From NCBI GenBank assembly GCA_019240015.1, contig JAFAZB010000203.1, forward strand, positions 1 through 14,490: 14,490 bases of DNA, given 5' to 3'. Each line of letters starts with the position of its first letter. Position 1 is the first letter of the stretch. Below, in pieces: positions 6,643-13,789 of this stretch. The notes under the pieces are model-generated. The model worked only from the letters and a program-made list of their open reading frames with translations. It was not told where the DNA came from and made no database searches. The DNA comes from Solirubrobacterales bacterium (GTDB lineage: Bacteria > Actinomycetota > Thermoleophilia > Solirubrobacterales > Solirubrobacteraceae). The position numbers and the translations under genes were made by a program.

Positions 6643-7743
6643 CTAGGCGACGTCGCGGAGCTTCTGCGCCTCGGCCAGCGACTGGAGCTTCTTCAGCGAC
6701 TGGTTCTCGATCTGGCGGATCCGCTCGCGGGTGACGTTGAACGTCCTGCCGACCTCGTCCAGCGTCCGGGGGTGCTCGCCGCCGAGGCCGTAGCGCAGCT
6801 CCAGCACCCGGCGCTCGCGGTAGCTCAGGTTCTCCAGCGCCTCGCGCAGGGCCTCCTTGGTCAGGATCTCCGCGGCTCGCTCGTACGGCGATTCGGCGCG
6901 CTCGTCGGCGATGAACTGCCCGAACTCCGACTCCTCCTCGTCGCCGACGGGCTTCTCCAGCGACACCGGGGCCTGGGCCGAGCGCTTGATCGACTCGACC
7001 TCCTCCGGCTCGATCCCGGTCACCTCGGCGATCTCCTCGGCGGTCGGCTCGCGGCCGAGCTCGGTCACGAGCTTGCGCTCCGCCCGTCCGATCTTGTTGA
7101 GCTTCTCGACCACGTGCACGGGAATCCGGATCGTGCGGGCCTTGTCGGCCAGCGCGCGGGCAATCGCCTGCCGGATCCACCAGGTCGCGTAGGTCGAGAA
7201 CTTGAATCCCTTGCGGTAGTCGAACTTCTCCGCCGCGCGCACCAGCCCGAGGGTGCCCTCCTGGATCAGATCCAGGAACGGCAGGCCCTGGTTGCGGTAG
7301 TTCTTGGCGATCGAGACCACCAGTCGCAGGTTGGACTCGACCATCTTCTGCTTCGCGTCGAGATCCCCGCGCTCGATCCGCTTAGCGAGATCGACCTCCT
7401 CCTGAGCGGTCAGCAGACGCACCTTGCCGATGTCCTTGAGGAACAGCTGCAGCGAATCGGTGGTCATGTCCGGCTTGAGGTCGAGCGCCGTCTTGGGCTT
7501 GCGCCGGCCGCGCTTGTCAGGCGCGCGTTCGACGTCGGCTGCCGCGAGCGCGGGGTCGACCTCTTCGACCAGCTCGATCTCCGCGCGCTCCAGGTAGCCG
7601 TGCAGCTCCTCGACGTCGGCTTCGTCGAGATCGAGCTCCGAGACGGCTCCCGCGATCTCCGCGTAAGTGAGCACGCCGAGCTGCTGGCCGCGATTCACCA
7701 GACCCTTGATCTCTTCCAGTTCCTGCAGTTCTGCTACTGACAT
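6643..7743 (-). CDS. rpoD: Primary (housekeeping) RNA polymerase sigma factor, RpoD/SigA type
   Basis: A 366-residue group 1 sigma factor with all regions. Region 1.1-like helices occupy about 1-60, followed by a charged linker to about 92. Region 1.2 is TTDSLQLFLKDIGKVRLL (94-111). Region 2 is 134-213, including NLRLVVSIAKNYRNQGLPFL, LIQEGTLGLVRAAEKFDY and the -10-recognising FSTYATWWIRQAIARA (182-197). Region 3 is about 214-280. Region 4 is 299-356, with the helix-turn-helix TLDEVGRTFNVTRERIRQIE (327-346). The ATG is at 7743-7741, with only a weak SD (GGAA). The N-terminal extension is short compared with mycobacterial or streptomycete homologues. The gene is driven by a near-consensus promoter about 100 bp upstream and followed by the palindrome array. 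Confidence 0.96.
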   Translation of the reverse strand: MSVAELQELEEIKGLVNRGQQLGVLTYAEIAGAVSELDLDEADVEELHGYLERAEIELVEEVDPALAAADVERAPDKRGRRKPKTALDLKPDMTTDSLQLFLKDIGKVRLLTAQEEVDLAKRIERGDLDAKQKMVESNLRLVVSIAKNYRNQGLPFLDLIQEGTLGLVRAAEKFDYRKGFKFSTYATWWIRQAIARALADKARTIRIPVHVVEKLNKIGRAERKLVTELGREPTAEEIAEVTGIEPEEVESIKRSAQAPVSLEKPVGDEEESEFGQFIADERAESPYERAAEILTKEALREALENLSYRERRVLELRYGLGGEHPRTLDEVGRTFNVTRERIRQIENQSLKKLQSLAEAQKLRDVA

Positions 7744-7802
7744 CTGGTTCCGTTTCGGTGGCTGGCCCCGGTTCGAGTGCTACCGGAGCCGAAGATCAGA
7801 AG

Positions 7803-7833
7803 AGCGGGCCGCCCGCCAGGGCGTAGGCCCGCT
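7803..7833 (-). promoter_or_regulatory. Hairpin in the sigma-factor mRNA leader
   Basis: AGCGGGCC (7803-7810) pairs with GGCCCGCT (7826-7833). Inside, GCCC (7811-7814) pairs with GGGC (7819-7822), leaving a GTA bulge and a GCCA loop. It lies about 12 nt after the predicted transcription start and 60 nt before the start codon, so it would be in the 5' leader. A role in stability or attenuation is inferred. Confidence 0.5.
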
Positions 7834-7851
7834 ACCTAAACATAGCTAGCA

Positions 7852-7880
7852 ATTATAGGCACTTTATTTTTTGAAGTCAA
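7852..7880 (-). promoter_or_regulatory. Strong sigma-70-type promoter of the sigma gene
   Basis: On the minus strand, TTGACT (7880-7875) and a perfect TATAAT (7857-7852) are 17 bp apart, with an A/T-rich spacer that stands out from the GC-rich surroundings. The predicted start is near 7845, giving a leader of about 100 nt. The sigma factor would be expected to transcribe its own gene from such a site. Confidence 0.88.
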
Positions 7881-7929
7881 TGCGGGCACAGGCGTTGCGA
7901 GGGACCGGCAGCGTCTGTCTACTTACGCA

Positions 7930-8047
7930 AAACGGACCAGCGAGTTTCAAAGTTGCGGTCCTCCTTCCGGTTATCGGACCGCGACAGCGGTGCTTGAGGC
8001 CACGGTGGCCAATCGTCCGCCGCTGGCCGCACGTTGCGGAGTTTTTG
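7930..8047 (+). ncRNA. Candidate structured small RNA or leader/attenuator
   Basis: Three hairpins follow one another with almost no gap. Hairpin 1 pairs TTGCGGTCC (7953-7961) with GGACCGCGA (7976-7984, one G-U) around a 14-nt pyrimidine-rich loop. Hairpin 2 pairs CAGCGG (7985-7990) with CCGCTG (8020-8025) and encloses GGCCAC/GTGGCC (7998-8010). Hairpin 3 is CCGCA/TGCGG (8027-8039), followed by five T. A weak promoter, TTGCGA (7895-7900) with TCTACT (7918-7923) at 17 bp, would start near 7930. It could be a free-standing sRNA or a premature terminator upstream of the 8092 gene. I match it to no known RNA family. The folding is seen; transcription is inferred. Confidence 0.35.
8027..8046 (+). 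terminator. Intrinsic terminator-like hairpin with T-run
   Basis: CCGCA (8027-8031) and TGCGG (8035-8039) form a short stem with a 3-nt loop, followed by AG and then TTTTT at 8042-8046. T-runs are rare in this window, which makes the arrangement stand out. The stem is short, so efficiency is uncertain. Confidence 0.45.
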
Positions 8048-8091
8048 TGTGCATCCGTGCCTCGACGCGCCGGTGCGCGATCATGTAGCGG

Positions 8092-8376
8092 GTGAGCAAG
8101 CAGCGTCCCACCGAGGTGCTCGGAGCCCTGCCACGCACCCGGCCTCACCGCCGCAGCGAGAAGCGCGCACCCGCGCCCGCGGGCTCCGCGGCCGCCAGGT
8201 CCGCGAGCACGCCCGCCGCGGCCACGCCCCGGCGACCGCAGCCGGGGTCCGCCGACCAGCAGCCCGGCGGCACCCTCGGGACCGCCGTCCAGGCGGCCGC
8301 CGAGCTCGCCGAGATCGGACTCGCAATCAGCGCGCGCGCCGTGCGCGGCGCGCTCTCGCGCCTGCCGAGGCCGTGA
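8092..8376 (+). CDS. Small basic protein of unknown function
   Basis: A 94-residue protein from a GTG start (8092) to TGA (8374-8376). The N-terminus MSKQRPTEVLGALPRTRPHR is basic. The middle is a low-complexity Ala/Pro/Ser/Arg linker. The C-terminus LGTAVQAAAELAEIGLAISA plus RAVRGALSRLPRP looks like an amphipathic or weakly hydrophobic helix ending in a basic patch, perhaps membrane-associating. I recall no named family, although the contrast of ordered ends and disordered middle suggests a real gene. There is no clear Shine-Dalgarno before the GTG, so translation may be leaderless or weak. A stem-loop begins 2 bp after the stop, consistent with a gene end. It diverges from the sigma-factor gene and precedes the riboswitch-controlled gene. 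Confidence 0.6.
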   Translation: MSKQRPTEVLGALPRTRPHRRSEKRAPAPAGSAAARSASTPAAATPRRPQPGSADQQPGGTLGTAVQAAAELAEIGLAISARAVRGALSRLPRP

Positions 8377-8377
8377 G

Positions 8378-8398
8378 GCGAGGCGGCCGGCGCCTCGC
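8378..8398 (+). terminator. Stem-loop just after the 8092-8376 gene
   Basis: GCGAGGCG (8378-8385) pairs perfectly with CGCCTCGC (8391-8398) around GCCGG, starting 2 bp after the stop codon. No T-run follows. Its position suggests a 3'-end hairpin separating this gene from the promoter at 8411. Confidence 0.5.
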
Positions 8399-8410
8399 AA
8401 CGCGCGCCTC

Positions 8411-8439
8411 CTGACGCGGAAGGCCGAATCTCATATACT
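8411..8439 (+). promoter_or_regulatory. Promoter of the riboswitch-RlpA-like transcript
   Basis: CTGACG (8411-8416, 4 of 6 to the -35 consensus) and TATACT (8434-8439, 5 of 6 to the -10 consensus) are separated by 17 bp. The predicted start near 8446 falls just before the riboswitch P1 stem, as expected. Confidence 0.8.
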
Positions 8440-8449
8440 CCTCGCGCCT

Positions 8450-8589
8450 TTTCGCCGAGCGACCGTCCGCCCGCGGATGGTCGGCGGGGGAACCACTTGC
8501 GGTCCGCGGAGGCCGCAGGGGCGAATCGGTCCCGTTCGGACCGTAGCGCCACCCGCGCGCGAGCCCGTCAGCTCACCCCGCAGGCGAGA
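8450..8589 (+). promoter_or_regulatory. c-di-AMP riboswitch (ydaO/yuaA class)
   Basis: The conserved blocks of the ydaO/yuaA class occur in order: GGCGGGGGAACCAC (8483-8496), a hairpin TGCGG/CCGCA, GGGGCGAATC (8518-8527), a hairpin CGGTCC/GGACCG (8527-8543), and GAGCCCGTCAGCTCACC (8561-8577) followed by CGCAGGCG. P1 closes as TTTCGCC (8450-8456) with GGCGAGA (8583-8589). In the family, c-di-AMP binding usually turns expression off, and in actinobacteria these switches often precede cell-wall hydrolases or related secreted proteins. No intrinsic terminator is seen before the start codon at 8604. A hairpin GGCG-AGA-CGCC (8583-8593) competes with P1 and may be part of the expression platform. 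Confidence 0.92.
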
Positions 8590-8603
8590 CGCCAACAGAA
8601 CGA

Positions 8604-9365
8604 ATGAGACCGATCGGGAGTCGCCGGGCCAATGTCTACGCCGTGGTGGTGCTCGCGGCGGCGGCGCTCGGCGTCCCCTCGCTGGGGCTCGCTTCCTCCG
8701 GGGGCTCGTCGGTACAGCCGCCGGCAGGGACGGGCAGCACCGGCGGCCCCGGGGACCTGGTGCAGCCCGGCAACCTCACGGTGACCGCCAGCGGCAACGG
8801 GATCACTCTCACGACGCGCACGACGGCGTTGCTGCACGGTCTGCTGCGCTTCACCGGCACCGTCGCCTCGGCGCCGGGCGCGACGGTGGAGATCGAGCGC
8901 CTGGGCCGCCAGACCAGCTTTGCCTGGTCCCCAACCGCCCACGCGACGATCGCTCAGAACGGCACCTTCTCGGTCTCCTGGCGCATCAATCACATCGGGC
9001 GGTTCGCGATCCGGGCGCTGCTCGTGCAAGGCGCCGGCTCCCGGACGGGCACGGCGTCGCCCAACCTCACGGTGACGCTGTACCGGCCCTCGATCGCGAC
9101 TACCTTCGGCCCCGGCTTCTACGGCCAGCGCACCGCGTGTGGCCAGACCCTTCGCCGCAACACGATCGGGCTCGCCAACCGCACGCTGAAGTGCGGAACC
9201 CCGGTCGGGATCTACTACCAGGGGCGGACCCTGGTGGTTCCGGTGATCGATCGCGGCCCGTATGCGAACGGCGCCGACTGGGATCTCACGGTGGCCACGG
9301 CACACCTGCTGGCAATCGACGGGACCGTCGACTTGGGGGCCGTCTCGCTGCCGCCGAACAGCTAG
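8604..9365 (+). CDS. Secreted RlpA-like double-psi beta-barrel protein
   Basis: A 253-residue protein with an N-terminal signal sequence (about 1-30, ending GLGLASS-like) and a Gly/Ser/Pro linker to about 55. A beta-rich, Ig-like stretch follows (57-160), then a C-terminal double-psi beta-barrel (163-250). The barrel shows the RlpA pattern TTFGPGFYGQRTACGQTL, GLANRTLKCGTPV and VIDRGPYANGADWDLT, with the conserved Asp216. Cys179 and Cys197 could form a disulfide. The Glu and His that accompany this Asp in catalytic RlpA are Gln181 and Asn192 here, so lytic activity is doubtful. An expansin-like wall-loosening or binding role is possible. The ATG at 8604 has no good SD except purines in the riboswitch P1. 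Expression is expected to respond to c-di-AMP, linking it to wall and osmotic homeostasis. Confidence 0.88.
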   Translation: MRPIGSRRANVYAVVVLAAAALGVPSLGLASSGGSSVQPPAGTGSTGGPGDLVQPGNLTVTASGNGITLTTRTTALLHGLLRFTGTVASAPGATVEIERLGRQTSFAWSPTAHATIAQNGTFSVSWRINHIGRFAIRALLVQGAGSRTGTASPNLTVTLYRPSIATTFGPGFYGQRTACGQTLRRNTIGLANRTLKCGTPVGIYYQGRTLVVPVIDRGPYANGADWDLTVATAHLLAIDGTVDLGAVSLPPNS

Positions 9366-9381
9366 CGCCCCGAGTCGGTCA

Positions 9382-9388
<7 letters not shown>
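9359..9388. terminator. Inverted repeat holding both convergent stop codons
   Basis: CAGCTAG (9359-9365) and CTAGCTG (9382-9388) are perfect inverted arms. Each contains the TAG stop of one of the two convergent genes. The 16-nt loop and lack of a T-run make this only a weak bidirectional terminator candidate. Confidence 0.3.
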
Positions 9389-10440
<1,052 letters not shown>

Positions 10441-10470
10441 TTCGCTCTTGTATCACGCACGGCAGTCACA

Positions 10471-11685
10471 ATGCGCCCGTCGATGCCTTCGCCGCTGATC
10501 ACCATCACCGAGGCGCAGCAACGCGTGATCGAGCGGGTGCGGCGCCTCGAGTCCGAGCGCGTCCGCGTCGAGGACGGACTCGACCGAGTGCTGGCCGAGG
10601 ACCTCGTCGCGGCCGAGGACGTCCCGCCGTTCGCGAGCTCCGCGATGGACGGCTACGCCGTGCTCGCGGGCGCGGCCGGGCGGCTGCTGACCGTGGTCGG
10701 CGAGTCGCGCGCCGGCGCGCCCTCGCCGCGGTCGCTAGGCGAAGGCGAGGCGATCAGGATCTCCACCGGCGCGTGCGTCCCGGCGGGCGCGACGGCGGTC
10801 ATCGCGCAGGAGAACGTTCAGCAGCGTGACGGGCAGATCGAGACCGGCGCCGCGGTGGGCGCCGGTGAGAACGTGCGGCACGCCGGCGAGGACCTTCGCG
10901 CCGCGAGCACCGTGCTCCGCAGCGGCACTCGTCTCGGCGCCTGGGAGCTCGGCGCGGCGGTGGCCGCCGGCGCCGCTGAGCTAGTCGTCACCCGACGGCC
11001 GCGGGTCGCGGTGCTCTGCACCGGCGATGAGCTGCGCGCCCCCGGTGAGCCGCTGGGGCCTGGCGAGATCCACAACTCGAACGCGCCGATGCTGGTGGCG
11101 CTATCGGAGCGCTGCGGGGGGTTGGCCGGCTCGGCGGGACGGCTCGCGGACGACCGCAGCGCCACCGAGGCGGGCCTGAGCGACGCGCTCGAGCGGGCCG
11201 ACCTGGTCGTGGTCTCCGGCGGGGTGTCGGTCGGGCCGCACGATCACGTCAAGCCCGCGCTCGCGCGGCTCGGGGTCCAGGAGCTGTTCTGGGGAGTGGC
11301 GCTGCAGCCGGGAAAGCCGACCTGGTTCGGCGTCCGCGATCGCACGCTGGTGTTCGGCCTGCCGGGCAATCCGGTCTCCGCGGTGGTGACGTTCACGCTG
11401 TTCGTGGCACCGGCGCTGGCGGCGCTCCAAGGCGCCGTCCCCGAGCGAGGGCTGGAGCTCGAGGCCGAGCTTGGCGTCGGCGTGGCCCGCAACCCCCGGC
11501 GCGAGCAGGCCCTCCGCGTGCGCCTCGAGCGCGGGGACGGCAGACCGGTGGCGACCCCCAACGGTCCCCAGGGCTCGCACGTGATCACCTCGCTGCTCGG
11601 CGCGCACGCACTGGCGATGATCCCCCCTGGCACCGGCGAGCTGCGCGCCGGCACCGTGGTGCGGCTCGAGGAGCTGCTCGACTGA
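10471..11685 (+). CDS. moeA: Molybdopterin molybdenumtransferase MoeA
   Basis: A 404-residue enzyme that inserts molybdate into adenylylated molybdopterin, the last step in basic molybdenum cofactor synthesis. MoeA motifs are visible in order: PPFASSAMDGYAV (52-64), RISTGACVPAGATAVIAQEN (96-115), RHAGEDLRAAS (136-146), RVAVLCTGDEL (178-188) with EIHNSNAPML, DLVVVSGGVSVGPHDHVK (244-261), ALQPGKPTWFG (277-287) and VFGLPGNPVSAVV (294-306). The C-terminal domain (about 325-404) ends GTGELRAGTVVRLEELLD. Either the ATG at 10471 or the one at 10483 could be the start. Neither has a strong SD, and the family N-terminus fits both. No other cofactor-synthesis gene is visible here. It is full length, with no missing key motif. 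Confidence 0.96.
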   Translation: MRPSMPSPLITITEAQQRVIERVRRLESERVRVEDGLDRVLAEDLVAAEDVPPFASSAMDGYAVLAGAAGRLLTVVGESRAGAPSPRSLGEGEAIRISTGACVPAGATAVIAQENVQQRDGQIETGAAVGAGENVRHAGEDLRAASTVLRSGTRLGAWELGAAVAAGAAELVVTRRPRVAVLCTGDELRAPGEPLGPGEIHNSNAPMLVALSERCGGLAGSAGRLADDRSATEAGLSDALERADLVVVSGGVSVGPHDHVKPALARLGVQELFWGVALQPGKPTWFGVRDRTLVFGLPGNPVSAVVTFTLFVAPALAALQGAVPERGLELEAELGVGVARNPRREQALRVRLERGDGRPVATPNGPQGSHVITSLLGAHALAMIPPGTGELRAGTVVRLEELLD

Positions 11686-11722
11686 GGCTGGCGTGCGGGC
11701 GCGGGGCGGGCGGCCTTCGGCT

Positions 11723-11822
11723 GGGCGCGTGTGCCGGGGCGGGGCGGGCGGCGTGGCCCCGGGGGGCGCGTGTGCCGGGGCGGGGCGGGCGGCGTGGCCG
11801 GGGCGTGGCCCCGGGGGGCGCG
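11723..11822. repeat. G-rich direct repeat, 41-bp unit
   Basis: A 41-bp unit at 11723-11763 is followed directly by a second copy (11764-11815). The first 36 bp of the second copy are identical. It is then lengthened by an 11-bp near-duplication (GGGGCGTGGCC) before the same CCGGG end. A third copy begins with GGGCGCG (11816-11822) and stops. A looser relative lies at about 11691-11715. Runs such as GGGGCGGGGCGGG make plus-strand G-quadruplexes plausible. Confidence 0.8.
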
Positions 11823-11834
11823 ATCAAAATATCC

Positions 11835-11903
11835 CACACCCCCCTCCCCCGCCGGAGGGTGTGCGCGAATGGCACGCTCTGAGCGCCCTGGTCGCGCACA
11901 CCC
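11835..11903 (+). promoter_or_regulatory. Overlapping inverted repeats, alternative hairpins
   Basis: GGGTGTGCGCGA (11857-11868) has a perfect 12-bp complement TCGCGCACACCC at 11892-11903. The first seven bases of the same arm also pair with CACACCC at 11835-11841, extended by TCC/GGA (11845-11847, 11854-11856) across a 3-nt bulge. The two hairpins exclude each other, as in attenuators. No T-run follows. It could equally be a DNA-binding site or the moeA 3' end. Confidence 0.45.
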
Positions 11904-12043
11904 CCGTCCCGGCGTCGGGGAGTGGGAGATCGTGACGATGCGCGGGGCCTGGGCGTGGCGCGCGCGCGGGACGGCGTCGCGAACAATCACCTCCCGCACG
12001 TTTCGATGCGAATAGTTTCCGCAAAGCGGGCAGAATCAGCTCC

Positions 12044-12778
12044 GTGACGACGCCTCTGCTGCTGCTCGCGCTGGCACTGTCGGGGTTGCTCGCCGTGGTG
12101 CGGCGCCGCCGGCGACGACGGGCGCCGGCGCGGGCGGTGATCGTCTCGCCGCGCAAGTCGACCGTCGTGGCCCGCGACGGCGCCGTCCGGTCGGTGCAGT
12201 CGGCCGAGTTGACGATCGATCAGGCCGACCTCGAGCGGCTCTGGAGCCCGGCCAACCTGGAGAACCTGGCTCGCACCTACTGGCGGTTTCTGAGCCGCGT
12301 GACGCTGGGCTTGATCCGGGTCGTGTACGGCGAGCACGAGCGGTCGGTGGTGCTGCTGGCGCGGCCGCTGCGGCTGCTGCGCTTCGAGGCGCCCGAGTAC
12401 GTGCTGGAGCCGGAGCGGGGGACCGTGCGCTGGCGGATCCGCGACGGCCTGCTGGTGGCACGGGCGGGGCGTGGCTGTGGCTTTTTGGCGATCGACGTGA
12501 AACGCGGCCCGGTGTCCGGCGACGGCAAGGCGACGCTCCAGATCGAGCTGGAGGTGGCGAACTTCTACCCCGCGATCGCGGTCGGCTTCAGCATGCCGGT
12601 CTACGAGGCGACGCAGTCCTCGATCCACGTGCTGGTGACCCACGCCTTCCTGCTCTCGCTCGCCAACCTAGACCTGGCGAAGTCGAAGGTGGGCCGGCTC
12701 GCGACGGCAACGCCGCCAGCGGCGGCGCCGAGCTCCAACGGCAAGCTCGAGACCCCCGCGCCCAGGACGCCAGCCTAG
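12044..12778 (+). CDS. Hypothetical protein with N-terminal membrane anchor
   Basis: A 244-residue protein from a GTG start at 12044. The N-terminus TTPLLLLALALSGLLAVV (2-19) is one hydrophobic helix, followed at once by seven Arg (20-26), so it is an N-out/C-in type anchor with a cytoplasmic body. The body (35-215) is beta-rich with no motif I recognise. It includes NLARTYWRFLSRVTLGLIR, TVRWRIRDGLLVARAGRG and a Gly/Val-rich stretch about 150-185. The last 30 residues are Ala/Pro/Thr low complexity. There is no SD before the GTG. A CAGAAT seven bases upstream would make the message leaderless, which is common in actinobacteria. It converges on glpX with a 6-bp gap. It looks like a real gene; the function is unknown. 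Confidence 0.75.
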   Translation: MTTPLLLLALALSGLLAVVRRRRRRRAPARAVIVSPRKSTVVARDGAVRSVQSAELTIDQADLERLWSPANLENLARTYWRFLSRVTLGLIRVVYGEHERSVVLLARPLRLLRFEAPEYVLEPERGTVRWRIRDGLLVARAGRGCGFLAIDVKRGPVSGDGKATLQIELEVANFYPAIAVGFSMPVYEATQSSIHVLVTHAFLLSLANLDLAKSKVGRLATATPPAAAPSSNGKLETPAPRTPA

Positions 12779-12784
12779 GCGCGC

Positions 12785-13789
12785 TCACCCATACCGAACG
12801 CCGGTGAGTACCCGCAACTTCGTCCGGTCGTGCCGGGCTGAGACCCGCCGCACCGTGCCGGAGCGGGAGCGCATCACCAGCGAGTCGGTGGTGGCACCGC
12901 GGTCCCCCTGGTAGCGGACGCCCTGGAGGACGTCGCCGTCGGTGACGCCGGTGGCAGAGAAGAACACGTCGTCGCCGGACACGAGCTGGTCGCAGTCGAG
13001 GACCAGCTCGAGGTCGTAGCCGGCGTCGATCGCCGATTTGCGTTCCTCCTCGCCGCGGGGCCAGAGGCGCCCCAGCAGCTGCCCTCCGATGCACTTGATC
13101 GCGGCCGCTGAGATCACCCCCTCAGGGGTTCCGCCGATCCCCCACAGCAGGTCGACGGGCGAGTTGTCGCTGACCGCGAGCATCGCCGCCGAGACATCGC
13201 CGTCCATGATCAGACGAACCCTGGCCCCCGCGTCCCGAACCTGCTCCATCGCTTCGTGGTGGCGCTCGCGGTCGAGCATCACCACCATCACGTCGCGGAT
13301 GTCGCAGCGCTTGCGCTCGGCGACCAGCGCGAGCGTGTCGGGCAATGGCCGGTCGAGGTCGAGCAGGTCGGCGATCTCCGGGCCACCGGCGATCTTCTCC
13401 ATGTACACGCACGGTCCGGGGTCGAACATCGTCCCTCGCTCGGACAGCGCGATCACCGCAATCGCGCTCGGCATCCCGAGGGCGGTCAGCCGCGTGCCCT
13501 CCAGCGGATCGACCGCGATGTCTACCTGGGGCGGGCTCCCGTCGCCGATCTGCTCGCCGTTGTAGAGCATCGGCGCCTCGTCCTTCTCCCCCTCGCCGAT
13601 CACCACCACGCCATCCATCGCGACCGAGTCGAGCACGTTGCGCATCGCGTCCACCGCCGCCTGGTCGGCGGCCTCCTTGTCGCCGCGTCCGACCATCCGC
13701 GCCGCCGCGAGGGCGGCGGCCTCGGTGACCCGCACCAGCTCGAGCGCAAGGTTGCTATCGGGCCGGGCGGTTGTGTGTCCGTCGCTCAC
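12785..13789 (-). CDS. glpX: Fructose-1,6-bisphosphatase, class II (GlpX)
   Basis: A 334-residue class II fructose-1,6-bisphosphatase, which makes fructose 6-phosphate in gluconeogenesis and is the usual actinobacterial form. The motifs are clear: VVIGEGEKDEAPMLYNGE (62-79), DIAVDPLEGT (90-99, metal-binding Asp and Glu), CDIRDVMVVMLDRERH (162-177), RLIMDGDVSAAM (192-203) and GIGGTPEGVISAAAIKCIGG (217-236). The GTG start (13789-13787) overlaps the TGA of the upstream membrane protein gene in the sequence GTGA, suggesting translational coupling. Upstream on the same strand lies malic enzyme, so the cluster fits carbon flow from C4 acids back to sugars. Full length, all motifs present. Confidence 0.96.
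   Translation of the reverse strand: MSDGHTTARPDSNLALELVRVTEAAALAAARMVGRGDKEAADQAAVDAMRNVLDSVAMDGVVVIGEGEKDEAPMLYNGEQIGDGSPPQVDIAVDPLEGTRLTALGMPSAIAVIALSERGTMFDPGPCVYMEKIAGGPEIADLLDLDRPLPDTLALVAERKRCDIRDVMVVMLDRERHHEAMEQVRDAGARVRLIMDGDVSAAMLAVSDNSPVDLLWGIGGTPEGVISAAAIKCIGGQLLGRLWPRGEEERKSAIDAGYDLELVLDCDQLVSGDDVFFSATGVTDGDVLQGVRYQGDRGATTDSLVMRSRSGTVRRVSARHDRTKLRVLTGVRYG

Larger units (their letters stand above)
7744..8091. other. Gene-free stretch between the sigma gene and the 8092 gene
   Basis: This 348-bp divergent region holds no convincing protein gene. It contains the sigma-gene leader and promoter on the left (to 7880). To the right is a rightward stretch of consecutive hairpins ending in a T-run (to about 8047), followed by the short upstream region of the small gene at 8092. 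Each part is listed separately. Confidence 0.8.
11686..12043. other. Gene-free stretch between moeA and the 12044 gene
   Basis: No believable gene lies in these 358 bp. The left part is a G-rich tandem repeat (11723-11822). The middle (11835-11903) holds overlapping inverted repeats. The right part (11930-12043) shows nothing clear beyond a weak CAGAAT (12031-12036) ahead of the GTG at 12044. Open frames here encode only Gly/Arg/Ala runs and are artefacts of the repeats. Confidence 0.75.

Noticed and set aside
7770..7778. GGTTCGAGT resembling a tRNA T-loop
   Set aside because: No anticodon stem, D-arm or acceptor stem can be placed around it. It lies in the sigma-gene leader.
7864..7950. 28-codon minus-strand frame with TTG start and AGGAGG upstream
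   Set aside because: It would be read through the sigma-gene promoter, lacks its own promoter, and the AGGAGG is explained by the hairpin at 7953-7984.
7974..7984. GGACCGCG resembling part of the T-box antiterminator
   Set aside because: Only the ACCGCG end matches. There is no GGGTGG part, no specifier stem and no aminoacyl-tRNA gene downstream.
11693..11935. Gly/Arg-rich open frames in the repeat region
   Set aside because: They arise from the G-rich tandem repeat. There is no RBS and no protein-like pattern.
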